DNA of 64,000 bases from assembly GCF_000350225.1 (NCBI RefSeq), contig NW_005179158.1, positions 390,298 through 454,297 of the forward strand, in the 5' to 3' direction. Positions 21,704 to 33,048 of the stretch are shown piece after piece. Below the pieces are notes generated by a model. It had not been told where the DNA came from. It searched no databases and saw only the letters and a program-made list of their open reading frames with translations. Within the stretch, counting starts at the first letter, position 1. Each line of letters opens with the position of its first letter. The position numbers and the translations under genes were made by a program. Origin of the DNA: Chondrus crispus (Eukaryota; Rhodophyta; Florideophyceae; Gigartinales; Gigartinaceae).

Positions 21704-22050
21704 GTCACGATCCGCGACGGCGGCAAAACCCTCTAGCTTACTGTAATTAGGCGACACCTTCGCACGCCTTTTTAGTGAGGGACTGGCACGGGTCGGGTTG
21801 CGCGACACGCGAGCGAGCCGGGATCCGCCTCCGCCCGTCAGCGCTGGTACGTCACCCAGCGCTGCTCCGGGGCGTCGAGGCGTCGATCCGCTCGTGCGTG
21901 CGCGCGACCTACCCCGACCCGCTCTACCACACTGCTACTGGGCCCGTGCCCGGTTCCGTGAGCAGGAGGAGTCCCCCGTCTTCCGCCGATCAAGGGTCAC
22001 CGTCGGACTGTTAGCAACACCCCTCCGCCGCTGGGGGTGTTTATGCTACA

Positions 22051-22125
22051 GTGGTCTCCCGACCTAGAAGACCCCGAGATCTTTCCGAGTAGACTTTCTT
22101 TTCCTCCGCGCCCGTACGCGTTGAG
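22051..22125 (+). promoter_or_regulatory. Gypsy-2 leader and candidate primer-binding site
   Basis: One base after the LTR the sequence reads TGGTCTCCCGACC (22052-22064), a TGG-starting candidate site. The primer tRNA was not identified. GGTCT and AGACC within this stretch are complementary, so self-folding is an alternative. The gag ATG follows at 22126. Confidence 0.5.
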
Positions 22126-24696
22126 ATGAGTCAAGAATATGCCACCTCGATCCGGTCCGAACCGGCGGATCCGAGGGCGGCCGCTATGCACGCACCATCA
22201 CCGCCGTTCGGCGACGGCGACGCCGGTCTCCGAGACCGCGAACCGTCGCCCGAGTCCCCCGAAGGACAAGCGGCTGCGATGTTCGATTGCATAGCTGACT
22301 ACATCGAGGAAGTCCGTACTTCACTCCGGATTGACGTGACGGACGCCGTCTACTCGCGATGTATGGACGAGCTCCGCTCCCTACGTGAAGGGAGGTTCGA
22401 TCGAGTCAGCCAGTCCTTGGAGAATCTCCGAACACTAGTCGACGAGTTACACTCGCGACTGGTGCTCGTCGAAGACTCACGCCTCGCACAGCCCGTACTG
22501 CACGGGCAAGGTCGCCCCACGAGGCCGACCTCGACGAGACGTCCCGACGATCGACCGTCCCCGTTAGCAGAACAGTTGGGTGCGTTCGCGCACCTCTCCG
22601 CCGAGCTCAACGATACGCGACAGCGTGCTCGTGACATGGAACGGACCATGGCCGCAAGGCTGCCCGGTGCCCCCACCAGAGGGCCCGGTGGTGTCGTACC
22701 TCCGAGCGCCGTCGCTCCGGAAGGTTGGCGTCCGACGGGCGCCGACGCCAGTCGGACTGCGGAAGGAAACCGTCCTCCGATGGGCGCCAATCTCGCGTCC
22801 GAGACCCAAGCATTGCCGCCTATCCCCGGAAGTAGGGGGCAAATGGACCGCGTATCGTACGCGGACGAACAGGACCGTGGAGGAGCCGCCCGCGGATCCC
22901 GAGAACCGATGTTCTCCGTCGATCCCCGCCGGGGCGGCTACCCGCCGGCGAGTTACGCCGAGCACCCAGGTCCGGTAGACGTCCGTACGCTACCGGTTAC
23001 CTCCTTCGGCACGCTAGGTCCCGCCGAGCCCGGGCTCGAGCCGGTGCATACGATGATCCAAGAGTTCAGCGCCGTCGCTGACTATCGTATGTACCGCTTG
23101 GATAACACCTCGAGGCTCGTCACCTCGGGTGACGCGGGACGGATCGCGAAGTACGTCCAACGCTGTCGCGGGATCCGTCCCGCGATGCGTAGCTTCGACG
23201 GTACGGACCCGATCGAGCTGCTGCCGTTCTTGAAGGATATCCGGATAACCTTCAACTCGCAACACCTGACCGAAGGTGTTGCGGTGAGAGTCCTCGCGCA
23301 CTTCTTAGAGCGCGACGCGGAGCGCCTGTATACGAGTTATACGATGCGTGGCCTCTGCGCCGGCCAACTACACGACGACGTGAGTTGGCCGGGGCTCGTG
23401 AACCAGTTCCTGAAACGCTACCTAACCGACGACGTGTTAGGTGAAGCGTACGACGCTGTCGCCACGGCGCGACAGCCATCTCATGAAACGGAGAGCACGT
23501 TCGCGGACCGGCTCGAAACGGCCGCGTTCCGGTGCACGGCAGTGTTCTCCAAACAGTCCCTCGCGTACTACTTCGTGCGGGGACTCGCTACTGCGACCAG
23601 TGCCGCAGTTTCCGAGACAGTGCAGCGGCTGCCGAGCCGCCAGAAGACCGATCTTCCGACCATCCCCCGTATCGCAACGGCAGAAGGAACCACTTACCGC
23701 GCTCGGCGCGGTTTACCTCTGCCGGATTCGAAACCGGCAGGGAAAGTTGGCCGGACTACGAAGTCCGCCGCAACAAGTTCGCCCGCCTCGACCCTCCATG
23801 TCGGGGAAGATGAGTGGCAGGCCGACCCTGTCTTCATTACGCAAGGGGCATTGCCGGTGGGAAGCCGACCTCTCTCACCGATGTCGACCGGAACAACGTC
23901 GAGTTACGCGACCGCGTTCGCCGCCACTCCAAGAGGAGCAAGGGGTACGGACCCCCGGGTCGCAGAACTCGACATTTCGGACCGAGCTGCAGGAGTCGAA
24001 GCACCCCGCGTGCCCCTCCTCACCGATGAGGAGGGGCGCCACGCGGCGACCTTCGCCTCCACGGACGGCAGCGCGTATGTGTTCCGGCTATGTCGAACGT
24101 ACGGACACGCCATGTACGCCTGCCCGTTCCTGTCGCCGGAACAACGTATGTTCACGGCGTACAGGAACTACCGCTACCAGATGGAGACGCGCCCCGGTGC
24201 GCGTAACCTCCTCCGGCAGTCGGTTGGCGAGGGCTGTCCCCCGCGTCAAGGTTTCCCGAATCGGTCGGGTGGGGGCGCACGCTTCGCCCCACGTGGAGGC
24301 GGGTATCGTGGCAACGAGCTCGATCGCCGGGATCGACCCGACTACCGGCAGGCGGACGCAAGGTATCCCCGTCAAGGAGGGAGAGGGGAACGAGACCGTT
24401 CTCGGTTACCGCAGAAGGTACAGAACGCAATCATGTACCTGCAAGATTGGGTAGAGGATCCGTACCCTCTACCTGAGGAGGGTCACGAAGGAGAACCGGT
24501 TCTCCCTGTCCCTCAGATCCTGCGACGTCCGATCGTCGCAGCTCAAGGTCAAGAAGTACCCGAGTACTTCCCCAATGACACACGGCCGCAGTGGAGGAAT
24601 CGTCCCGACCCACGCGGCCAAGGACCCGACGAAGGCCTGGCTATCGATAGCCAGGAAGTTAGCTCCGATAGCACGGGTAGTTCGAAAAAAGGGTAA
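22126..24696 (+). CDS. Gypsy-2 Gag
   Basis: An intact 856-codon gag ORF. The N-terminal ~300 residues are Pro/Arg/Ser-rich with a short helix near residues 75-110. The capsid-like helical region (about 340-500) aligns in motif order with gypsy-1 Gag. The zinc knuckle near residue 650 reads FRLCRTYGHAMYAC, so the first Cys of C-x2-C-x4-H-x4-C is Phe. The ORF ends TCG AAA AAA GGG TAA, and the pol frame (-1) opens only 13 bases before the stop. Gag would assemble particles; with a damaged knuckle RNA packaging may be impaired. Confidence 0.9.
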   Translation: MSQEYATSIRSEPADPRAAAMHAPSPPFGDGDAGLRDREPSPESPEGQAAAMFDCIADYIEEVRTSLRIDVTDAVYSRCMDELRSLREGRFDRVSQSLENLRTLVDELHSRLVLVEDSRLAQPVLHGQGRPTRPTSTRRPDDRPSPLAEQLGAFAHLSAELNDTRQRARDMERTMAARLPGAPTRGPGGVVPPSAVAPEGWRPTGADASRTAEGNRPPMGANLASETQALPPIPGSRGQMDRVSYADEQDRGGAARGSREPMFSVDPRRGGYPPASYAEHPGPVDVRTLPVTSFGTLGPAEPGLEPVHTMIQEFSAVADYRMYRLDNTSRLVTSGDAGRIAKYVQRCRGIRPAMRSFDGTDPIELLPFLKDIRITFNSQHLTEGVAVRVLAHFLERDAERLYTSYTMRGLCAGQLHDDVSWPGLVNQFLKRYLTDDVLGEAYDAVATARQPSHETESTFADRLETAAFRCTAVFSKQSLAYYFVRGLATATSAAVSETVQRLPSRQKTDLPTIPRIATAEGTTYRARRGLPLPDSKPAGKVGRTTKSAATSSPASTLHVGEDEWQADPVFITQGALPVGSRPLSPMSTGTTSSYATAFAATPRGARGTDPRVAELDISDRAAGVEAPRVPLLTDEEGRHAATFASTDGSAYVFRLCRTYGHAMYACPFLSPEQRMFTAYRNYRYQMETRPGARNLLRQSVGEGCPPRQGFPNRSGGGARFAPRGGGYRGNELDRRDRPDYRQADARYPRQGGRGERDRSRLPQKVQNAIMYLQDWVEDPYPLPEEGHEGEPVLPVPQILRRPIVAAQGQEVPEYFPNDTRPQWRNRPDPRGQGPDEGLAIDSQEVSSDSTGSSKKG
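24681..24696 (+). promoter_or_regulatory. Candidate -1 frameshift site between gypsy-2 gag and pol
   Basis: The pol frame has a TAG at 24678-24680 and is then open to 28031. Gag stops at 24694-24696. Any gag-to-pol -1 shift must therefore occur in these 16 bases, which hold a run of six A then three G (gaaaaaagggtaa). It is not a textbook X XXY YYZ heptamer in the gag frame. Slippage on the A run, or a lost seventh A that once fused the two ORFs, would both explain it. Confidence 0.5.
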
Positions 24697-27600
24697 AGAC
24701 GGTTACGTACACGCGGTCTCGTGAGCCGTCTTGTCCCCTCGAACTAGACCGTACCCCACGTGTTTACCATGGGCACGGGGGTTATTTGCCGATAATATAT
24801 CCCCCGCCGCCGGACACGAGCATGGGGATTCCGGCAACGCCGATACAGGCGGGAGCGAACGCCGAGGCTTCTGTAAGCCCGACGTCAAAAGGGACCCACA
24901 CCGGGACGCCCGAAGTCCCGGTGTTGTTTAACCTACGCGAAGGGGGCAACGAAGACCGTCAAAAGCCGGTCGACCCCCTGACTCCCGTGAGCCAAGACCC
25001 GCCAACAAATTGTCCGGTACGTACGGAACCGAGTACCCGAGAGGGCGTCACTGAACCGCGGACGCCCCGCGACTCGGGCAGAAGGAAACGCAAGAGGGGC
25101 CTGAACCGGAGGCGACGACCTTGGCGGAACGATCTCGCGGACAAGGTCGCGCCTAAGGTGGTGGACGGCATCGTATGCCTAATGACGTCGAAAATATATA
25201 ACTTCTTGGGCTCTGTGGCCACCGAAGGCAATGCGTTCAAACCTCACACGATCGCTGTCGATACGTGCTCGGGGTACAACTTAGTGAGGAAGGCCGACCT
25301 CCCTCCCGACTGGACCCGCTACGTAATACGGCACACGCCATTACCCCGACAGGCGGGCGCGAACAGCAACCCAGTTCGACTTACGGCGGTCGTCCGCCTC
25401 GCGGTCCGGTCGCGGAACACGACGTTCCGCATACCTTTCGTGGTGGCCGAACAGCTCGCTGTTTCCGTTCTGTTGGGTACGGCGTTCATCGATGCGCACG
25501 TGCGCAGCATAGACATCGACGGACAGAAGCTCGAACTTCGTCAAGGTAGCTCCGTAGCCATAGTCGACGGAAAGGGGGAGCCGAATCCCCCTACCAGGCG
25601 GCACGGACGTCAAACGAGCCGGCCGGATGTACGGGATGAGGCCCCGCAGGCGATCCGAATCGCCCGCTGGGTTACCATCCGCGCGATGTCGCAAGCCCGA
25701 GCGCGCGTGACAACTGCGGGGAGGGGCCTCGTTTTCCTGGAGCCAAAGCCCTCACTCCAACATCGACATGGAGTGAGGCTGACGAATGGCGTCGTCGAGG
25801 TCCTGCCGAACCAGACCTTCGACGTCATCGTCGCAAACTTCTCGCAACGAGAGAGGCGGCTTCCGAAGCACACCGTCGTGGGATACGCGAAGCGCAACCC
25901 CCTCGCGATCCTCACGCCCGAACATGGGGTCGCCGAGGGGATCGCGCACGCGCTACACCTGACAGACTTGACCGATCAAGTCGGAGAGGTAAGAGTTGGT
26001 CGATCCAACTTCGACGATAAGACAACCGCCGGGGGCAGGAGAGTCGACTCGGACGAACGGTCACCTTTATGCCAACCGACGGCGGGGAGTACTGTACTCC
26101 CCCATAAAAAGGATCCCGAAAATCCGCCGATGGATTGGAAAAAAGAAATCGACTTGTCATACATCGAGAATGACAAGCTCCGTGGCCACGTACTGGAGAT
26201 GCTCCGTAAGCACTCGAGTCTGTGGAGCGGTGCACTCGGAACGATCCGAGCCACGGAGCACTGCATTGCCCTCGAACCGGGCACGAAGCCGATACGCTCG
26301 ATGCCCTATCGTAAGGGGCCCGCAATGCGAGAAATGGTCGCAAAGGAGGTTAGCAAGATGTTGAACGCCGGCGTCATCGAGCCCGCGAGCACCGAGTGGG
26401 CGTCCCCGGTGGTGCTCGTACCGAAGAAAGACGGCTCTCTTCGGTTCTGCGTTGATTACCGCCGCCTCAACGCCAAGACGGCGGCGTATTCGTATCCGCT
26501 GCTGCGCATGGATGACTGCATTGATTCGCTTGGGGATGCCGCCGTGTTTACGACGTTGGACTGCAACTCCGGCTACTGGCAGATCCCGGTCGCGCCGGAA
26601 GACCGGGATAAAACTACCTTCACGACGCATATGGGTACGTTCCGCCATTTACGCATGCCGTTCGGGTTGAAGGGGGCACCGGCCACCTTCCAACGTGCAT
26701 TGGACATTATTTTATCCGGCGTAAGGTGGCAGATATGCCTCGTGTATCTCGACGACGTCATTGTGTTCTCGCGTACGCACGCGGACTACGCAACGCACCT
26801 GGACACCGTCTTGAGCTTGTTGAGGAGCGCCGGTATTTCCCTCAAGCTCAAGAAGTGCAGCTTCTTCCATCCGAAGGTGCACTACCTGGGGCACGTCATC
26901 TCCCCAGTTAAGCTGAGTGTCGCCGAAGCGGCGGCGGATGCCTTCAAGACGTTCACGTTCCCGAGGACGTTGACGCAAGTGCGCTCGTTCCTCGGGGCGT
27001 GCAACGTCTACCGCCGCTTCGTCAGGGGGTTCGCGAAAATTGCTCGTCCATTAAGGAACATGACGCGCAAAGACGCGGACCCCAACTTCGATGACCACAC
27101 GGAGGCCCAACTGCAAGCCTTCGAGACGTTGAAGGAACGGATGATCACACCGCCGATTCTCGCGCTGCCCCGACACGGCCGACCGTACATGATCGACACC
27201 GACGCGAGCGCCTATCAGTTAGGGTGCACGCTGCTCCAAGAGCACGACCAGCCAAACGATTGGCGTCCCGTCGGGTATTGGTCGTACTCGCTGAACGACA
27301 GCGAGCGCAACTACAGCGCCACGGAGCGCGAGTGCTTCGCCGTAGTGTGGGCCGTCCGCACACTGCGGCCGTATATCGAAGGAACAAAGTTCACCGTCCG
27401 AACGGATCAAGACGCGTTGAGGTGGCTCATGTCCCTCGCCGAGAGCTCCGGAAGACTAACCTGGTGGCGGTTACGTCTGGCTGATTACGATTTCACCATT
27501 CAGTACCGCCCCGGACGTGTACACCAGGTTCCCGACGCTCTTTCACGTCTCGTGTCGCCGAGAATCGCCAAGGACCCTCGCCCCGCCGTCGAGGTGGACG

Positions 27601-28031
27601 ACGATATTCCTACCTTCGACGCCGGCACGACCGTTCAAGACGTATTGAACGAGCTCGCGGACCACGTTTGCGCCGTGAGCTGCGACCACGAGGTCGAGCA
27701 CGTCTTCGCGACGACACGGAACCAAGCCAACTCAGGAAGAAGGTCGCGCGCCCGAGCGCGCGAAGAGCCGAGGGGCGACGACGAAGCCCCCGCTCTCCAA
27801 GGACCCACTTCGTTTTGGGAAGAGAATGACGAGTTCGACGCCACCGACATCGAGCGCTCCGCAGACCACGACGCTGGCGCGCTCGCCTCCGCGATCGCCC
27901 CTCCACAGGACGACCTTCCGGCTCCTCTTACGATAGAGGAGATCGCCGAAGAGCAATGCGTAGATGACTTCTGCCAAACCGTTTTGGCACGAAAGTCTGA
28001 GTTCCGGGACTCCGCGTTCTTCGAGGACCAC

Positions 28032-28034
28032 TAG
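28032..28034 (+). other. In-frame TAG inside gypsy-2 pol
   Basis: The only stop in the pol frame, between RNase H/spacer and the integrase zinc domain, followed by GGG GTG CTC. The frame is the same on both sides. Simple nonsense mutation is most likely; read-through is possible but unsupported. Confidence 0.85.
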
Positions 28035-29395
28035 GGGGTGCTCAAACGGAGACACCCCTTCGACCCTGATATCGTACAGGTGGTGGTCCCTCGAACGCTG
28101 CGCGCACGATTGCTACGACTGTGCCACAACCCGGCCATCGCGGGACACCCGGGCCAGAATCGCATGTTCTTCGCGCTCCGTCGCGAGTACTACTGGCCCC
28201 ATCTCGCCGCCGACGTCGCCGCGACGGTGCGAGGGTACCGGACCTGCGCGATGAACCGGGTTAAGTTGCGAAAACACCTCAGCCGTTTGAAGTTGTTCCC
28301 AGCAACGCGGCCGCTCGAGAGCCTGGCCATCGACATCTTGGGTCCGCTCCCCAAGACGAAGGCAGGAAAACGGTTCCTGCTCGTAATTACCGATCGCTTT
28401 ACTAAGCTCACGCAGGTCGTTGCACTACGTACGATTACTGCCTACACCGTCGCAGTTGCGTTCTGTGACGCCTGGGTATTTAATTACGGCGTTCCGCGCA
28501 CGCTACTGTCAGATAACGGACCGCAGTTCAACTCCAAGTTCTTCCACAGCACGTGCCGGGTTCTCGGGATTAGGAACCTATTTACGTCGGCGTACCATCC
28601 GCAGACTAACGGACAAGTCGAGCGATACAACCGAACGATCGCCGCAATGCTTCGAAACTACGTAGGCGAGCATCAAGATGACTGGGATGTGTTCGTGGGG
28701 CCGCTTACGTACGCGTATAACTCCCACGTTCATCGCACTACGCGCACCACGCCATTCGAGCTCGTGCTCAGTAGACCACCGCCGGAGTTCTCTCTTCAAC
28801 GAGCCGACGGTGAGACACCCCCTTCCGATAGGGGAAACCAACGCGCCGAGTTCCTCAAGACCTTGGACTCTACCATTCAGAAGGTTTACGAGAGCCTGCA
28901 TCTGACGCAGGCCCGCCACAAGCGCGACTTCGATAAGCGCATACGGCGGATCAACACGCGACTCCGTCCCGGCGAATATGTATACCTCAACCCCACCGAT
29001 GGGGGGGAGATGTCGAATAAGTTGGCGTCCCCGCCAGTCGGACCCTACCGCGTCCTCGCGAACGACCGCCGCACCATCACGATCGATCATGATGGCGCTA
29101 CTGAGCGCGTCTTTGCAGACCGCTGCGTGTACGCGCCACCACCGACGGACGCACCACGGACGAGTACGACAACCCCGGGTGACCTTGCCGACAAGGTCAC
29201 CGAGGGTACTCCGTATGCCGTCGAACGACTACTCTGGCATGGAACCATGGAGGACGGAACTACGGAGTTCCTCATCAAGTGGGCGGACTACGACCAACCC
29301 ACTTGGACAGCACGCACACACGTACCCGAGGAATTAGTGTCGCGCTACGAGAAAAGACTTCGAGCGCGTACAGGTAGGGATCTCACTCCGGAACT

Positions 29396-29426
29396 GAACG
29401 CGGACGTTCAGTCTTAAGTGGGGGGC
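29396..29426 (+). repeat. 31-bp direct repeat, copy 1, with purine tract after pol
   Basis: Spans the last pol codons and the sequence TTAAGTGGGGGGC. It matches 35470-35500 at 27 of 31 positions. The second copy directly precedes the 3' LTR. Confidence 0.85.
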
Positions 29427-29431
29427 CCTCA

Positions 29432-29449
29432 ACCGCCTCGGGGCGGTTA
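29432..29449 (+). terminator. Hairpin just after gypsy-2 pol
   Basis: Perfect 7-bp stem AACCGCC/GGCGGTT with loop TCGG, 14 bases after the pol stop. It could mark a transcript or module boundary; function is inferred from position only. Confidence 0.45.
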
Positions 29450-29503
29450 AATCGAACCGTTTCGTTATGGTCAGAACTGAGCTCTTACGAGTAGGGACAG
29501 GGG

Positions 29504-29539
29504 AAACGTACCGAAGTCAAGCTTGACTTCGGTACGTTT
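29504..29539. repeat. 36-bp perfect palindrome
   Basis: The left half is AAACGTACCGAAGTCAAG and the right half is its exact reverse complement, with no spacer (centre AAGCTT). It lies 87 bases after the pol stop. Confidence 0.92.
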
Positions 29540-31540
29540 GCGGCTAGCCGCATTGACTTCGCCGAGGCCGAAGACGCAAGAAGTAGGAACAGGGCAGTAC
29601 GAACTGCCTGAAGAATCGTAGTCCTCGCTATGATCGAAAATAGCGAAACGGCGCGGAGAGAGAAAATAATATCCCCGGCGGAGTGTAGGGTAGGAACGCC
29701 CAACGAATGAGACGATCACCGGCAAAGGGTCGTCGGCGTAGAGGGCGAATAGGCCCCTTGAAGGTCGATCGACGGAGACGATGATCGGGGTAGGGGCCGT
29801 CTGGCGCAACACGCTCCAAGATAGTTATACCCGCGCACGGAAGCAAGACACCCCAAAACCGCCGCAGACAGCCGCCCTATAATAAGGGAAATTAAGAGGT
29901 GAGGGGAAATTACACGCGAGCGTCGCCGGAGTTTGCGTGCCACACAACAACACCGCTCGCGTCATCACGAAATGACCACCGCCACCATCCTCCAAAAATA
30001 ACGTCAAATCAAGGAAGGGAAATTACACCAGCACGTGCATTGCGTGTTCTGGTACTGTAAACCAACGGACAAGTCATGGAAAGGCGGACGGCGGCGGTTC
30101 AAGGGCGGGTACAGCGAGAACCCACCCGAGGGTACACACGTCCGCTCACCAAGCGGCGCCCCGCCATCTCGTCACGCGTAACTCAAGTAGTCGACCGGCT
30201 TTGCTCCCCTGAACCCGCTGCGTGTCGACGACTATACGCGGGTTCGGGCCCCACCTCGCCGCCGACGGCGAGGAGCGCCGGAGAACGCGGACCTGACCCA
30301 GCCCACGCTACCAACACGTACATTGCGCTGCGAACGTCCTCCACCGAACCGTTGAATACAGGGAACATGCGGCGCCGCGCGGACCGAACCGCAAGCGAGC
30401 ACCCGAAGACGCTCAAGCAAGCCCTGTGACTTCAACCACGAGGGACCTCCCCTCTCGACACGAGGAGAAAGGGGCGGCAACAGGCGCACGGACGCCTTCT
30501 GAGTGCTCACCGAGGGGCTCCCCCACGGTACCGCGAAGAACCGCCATCCGCCGGTAGATCCCGCGGACCCAACTCTGGCAACCTCGACGACGGCTATGGC
30601 GACGCACCCGGAAACGTACAACGACGAGACGCGTCCCCGCCGTCGCCGGAGACGCGGGCCCCAAGCCACAGAGACACTCCGCGTCTCTAACCAACGGAGA
30701 CAACCCCATTGCAGGTCGCAGTGCTGATGCACCCCGTAGTTCGCATCCGTGACGCATCGATACCGGCGGCAACTACAAAGGTGAGCGTCGACGACTGCGT
30801 TCCGGACGACGGACACGACGACAAGACATTCTAAGGGAAGAAGACAGCGGGCACGCTGTACCGGCGCTCTCGGACCCGGAGCTCGGCGGGGACGACCCCC
30901 GCCCTCAGCAAAGTCACCGGTAACCTCGCCGCGCGAGAAGTCGGCAACAAGGTCGTAGTGAATTATGGTGTCATCATCCCACAGCGCCGCCCCTTCCCAA
31001 GCATGAGCACCGAAGGACGTCAGGAAGGAAGGAGACAGAGAACACGGGACGACCGAGGGAAGCGACGAGAAGAATCGGGTCCTCCCCCGCCTCCCTTTTG
31101 GAGGGAGAAGGTTCCTCCGCATATGGCCAAACGCGTCGTCGGGCGAAAGCTACCCCGCCTTGGACGACAGGGGCATACCAGACGTCGGAGGTGAGGGCGC
31201 GGCGGTATCGAGAGGCACGCCGCCCTCCCAGAAAAAAAAAAGCCAGCGTTACGATCGATCAAGCACACCCGCGCGGCGGACGTGGAACCCATACACACGA
31301 AGTGGATTGGCGTTACGTTCAGCAACGCTCTCTCGCTGAAGGATGAGAAGATAGTCAGGGACGAAGAGGGCTACCCACGGCGGCCTCCCGGGATAATAGT
31401 ACCGCTGCGTACGGGGAACTCGGGCAGGACTATCGCAACGACGGACGGCGAGGACGGGAGGGAGTGAGAAATGGAAATCGGCGTGGGGACAGAGGGCCCG
31501 CGATCGATGGACACGACGAAAAGAACCACTTCGCCGACAA
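29540..31540. other. Gypsy-2 module, left part, no supported gene
   Basis: GC-rich, Arg-codon-rich sequence with overlapping ORFs in several frames (for example minus 31122-30232 and plus 30076-30429), none with recognisable domains or a clear preference between frames. A minus-strand 113-codon ORF (29812-29471) reads somewhat more like protein but has no ATG. It may be the decayed 3' part of the antisense transcription unit. Confidence 0.4.
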
Positions 31541-31545
31541 GGGTT

Positions 31546-32794
31546 TATTGAAAATGTGCGACCACATGCTGTTATCTGAAAAGGTCAAAATCGAGTGACA
31601 CGTGTACATGACTGCACGGTCCGGGCGCTCTTACCCATATCACGACATGACACGTGTAAAATCCCAGATTTTGGGGTTCCCGGGACGAAAGTGGCCTCTC
31701 GGAGGGTCATGCAAATTTGCATAGTTTTGCCAAGTGGAACACTATAGACTACACAGGAAATACTGCAATTCTATTGGCCCTCAGGTCTAATGCTGCAAAT
31801 CTATTGGTCGAGCATTGTCCACGTGTGCGTCATTGGCCTTGTGATGTACTTTAAATGGCCTGTATATGCCATAATTACGTTGTTTTGGGGGTTTCAAGTG
31901 GTTTGCCATGGTTGATGGGTAATTGCATGGGGCCCCCGGGCGGGACACATGTATGCCGTGTACACATGTACACATCGCCAGGTGGATTCGTGTACGTACA
32001 CATGTACACGCATCCAGGTGTATGCACATGAGGGTCTACAGTTTTACAGTGTCAGACTGTTTGCGATCCTGCGCGTGTCCGAGTACAGTACATGTGAATC
32101 AAAAGTACAACAAGTACTTGTCGCGAGAGGAATACAGTTGTGCGATTATTCTGTGTACGCGTCACGCTGTATGCAAGTCTTGCGTGAGCACGCGCCGTTG
32201 CACTGTGCTCTCGTCATGGTGCGCCGTTGGATGCAAGTTCATGACAGTACTCGTGTGATTTACATGTATTCTCATGTGAGTTGTGTAGAAAGTCTGGATG
32301 CACATTGTTATAACTTGCCATAATTATCTGACAGTACTTGGCGAAATTAGTAAGGTGAGAAACAAGGATACGTATGGCGATTGTGATATGAAAGACGTTT
32401 GCGTTGCTGGAAATAGACAAGTGCCAAGTTGTTCGTTGCACAACAATGAAGTCTGGCATGACTGGATGCAGATTAGTAAGGTGTGAAACAGTTGCATGCA
32501 TAGGGCCATGGTTTACAGTCATTTGGAATGTGTAGAAATAGTTGTGAGCTAATAGTTACGAATCGATTCGTAAGGTGGAAATCGAACAGTATGGTCGGGC
32601 CACAAGAGGACCGCGCTTGGTCGCGCATAGTAGAGTATGGTTTACTGGGAGTCGGAGTAGAGCGATAGTGTAGCACTCGAAGTGTATAAGTATCGCAGGA
32701 AAACGGCTTCAAAGTAAACCTCGGCACCAACTCCTTCACTCACACACATCAACCTGCCTTCCCTCTTTCTCTTGCCCCTCCGAACCTACCATTA
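31546..32794 (+). mobile_element. Solo LTR of copia family A (1249 bp)
   Basis: Its right two thirds match the copia-2 LTR inverted. Its start (TATTGAAAATG then CGACCACATGC) lines up base for base with the family B start. It ends ACCTACCATTA. The sequence gggtt is repeated on both sides (31541-31545 and 32795-32799), giving exact edges. It contains no coding sequence. Dense TGTACACATG-type palindromes lie at 31950-32030. Confidence 0.85.
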
Positions 32795-32799
32795 GGGTT

Positions 32800-33048
32800 T
32801 ACGTCGAAGATCGAAGAGTGGAATTGGAGACAGGGCAAGTTGGCGCGTCGGATCGTACCGGCGAACGACCTGTACGACGGAAGAAGACGATTGTGGGGGT
32901 GTGACTCTGCGCTACCATCCGTCGAACAAAGGGCCCGCCACATGTCCACCGAGGCATCTGCTGACGAGCGTGTGAAGACGAATGCACCAGCGAAGGATGC
33001 CTTAGTGGCTTTACGGACGAAGGGAGCTAAACTATCGGTGTGGCACGG
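32800..33048. other. Spacer between solo LTR A and antisense ORF
   Basis: Short unassigned part of the gypsy-2 module; no gene seen. Confidence 0.5.

Larger units (their letters stand above)
20486..22050 (+). repeat. Gypsy-2 5' LTR, split by a solo copia LTR
   Basis: Parts 20486-20769 and 21704-22050 together match the 631-bp 3' LTR. It begins TGTGGCATAA and ends TTATGCTACA, an almost perfect terminal inverted repeat. Several perfect hairpins lie inside it, including CGCTGTAAGGT/ACCTTACAGCG and CCAGTGCGGG/CCCGCACTGG, and AACACCCC/GGGGTGTT close to the end. Confidence 0.92.
24681..29417 (+). pseudogene. Gypsy-2 pol (protease, RT, RNase H, integrase, chromodomain-like), one TAG
   Basis: Open from 24681 with the first in-frame ATG at 24822, interrupted only by TAG at 28032-28034 and ending at 29417. 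The retropepsin active site reads VDTCSGYNLV, with Cys where DTG or DSG has Gly. RT has FCVDYRRLN, MPFGLKGAPATFQR and YLDDVIV. RNase H has IDTDAS and ATERECFAVV. The integrase zinc domain keeps both His, but its first Cys is Tyr (GYRTCA). The core keeps AIDILGPLP, LSDNGPQF and NGQVERYN (D, D, E). The C-terminus (YAVERLLWHGTMEDG followed by FLIKWADYD) fits a chromodomain. The frame is -1 to gag, as in gypsy-1. Confidence 0.93.

Noticed and set aside
28032-28034. Programmed stop-codon read-through in gypsy-2 pol
   Set aside because: The position inside pol is not where read-through is known, and the copy shows other damage, so a plain nonsense mutation is simpler.
30232-31122. 296-codon minus-strand ORF in the gypsy-2 module
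   Set aside because: GC-rich sequence gives long ORFs in several frames here; this one is Arg/Val-rich without domains or homologue in gypsy-1.
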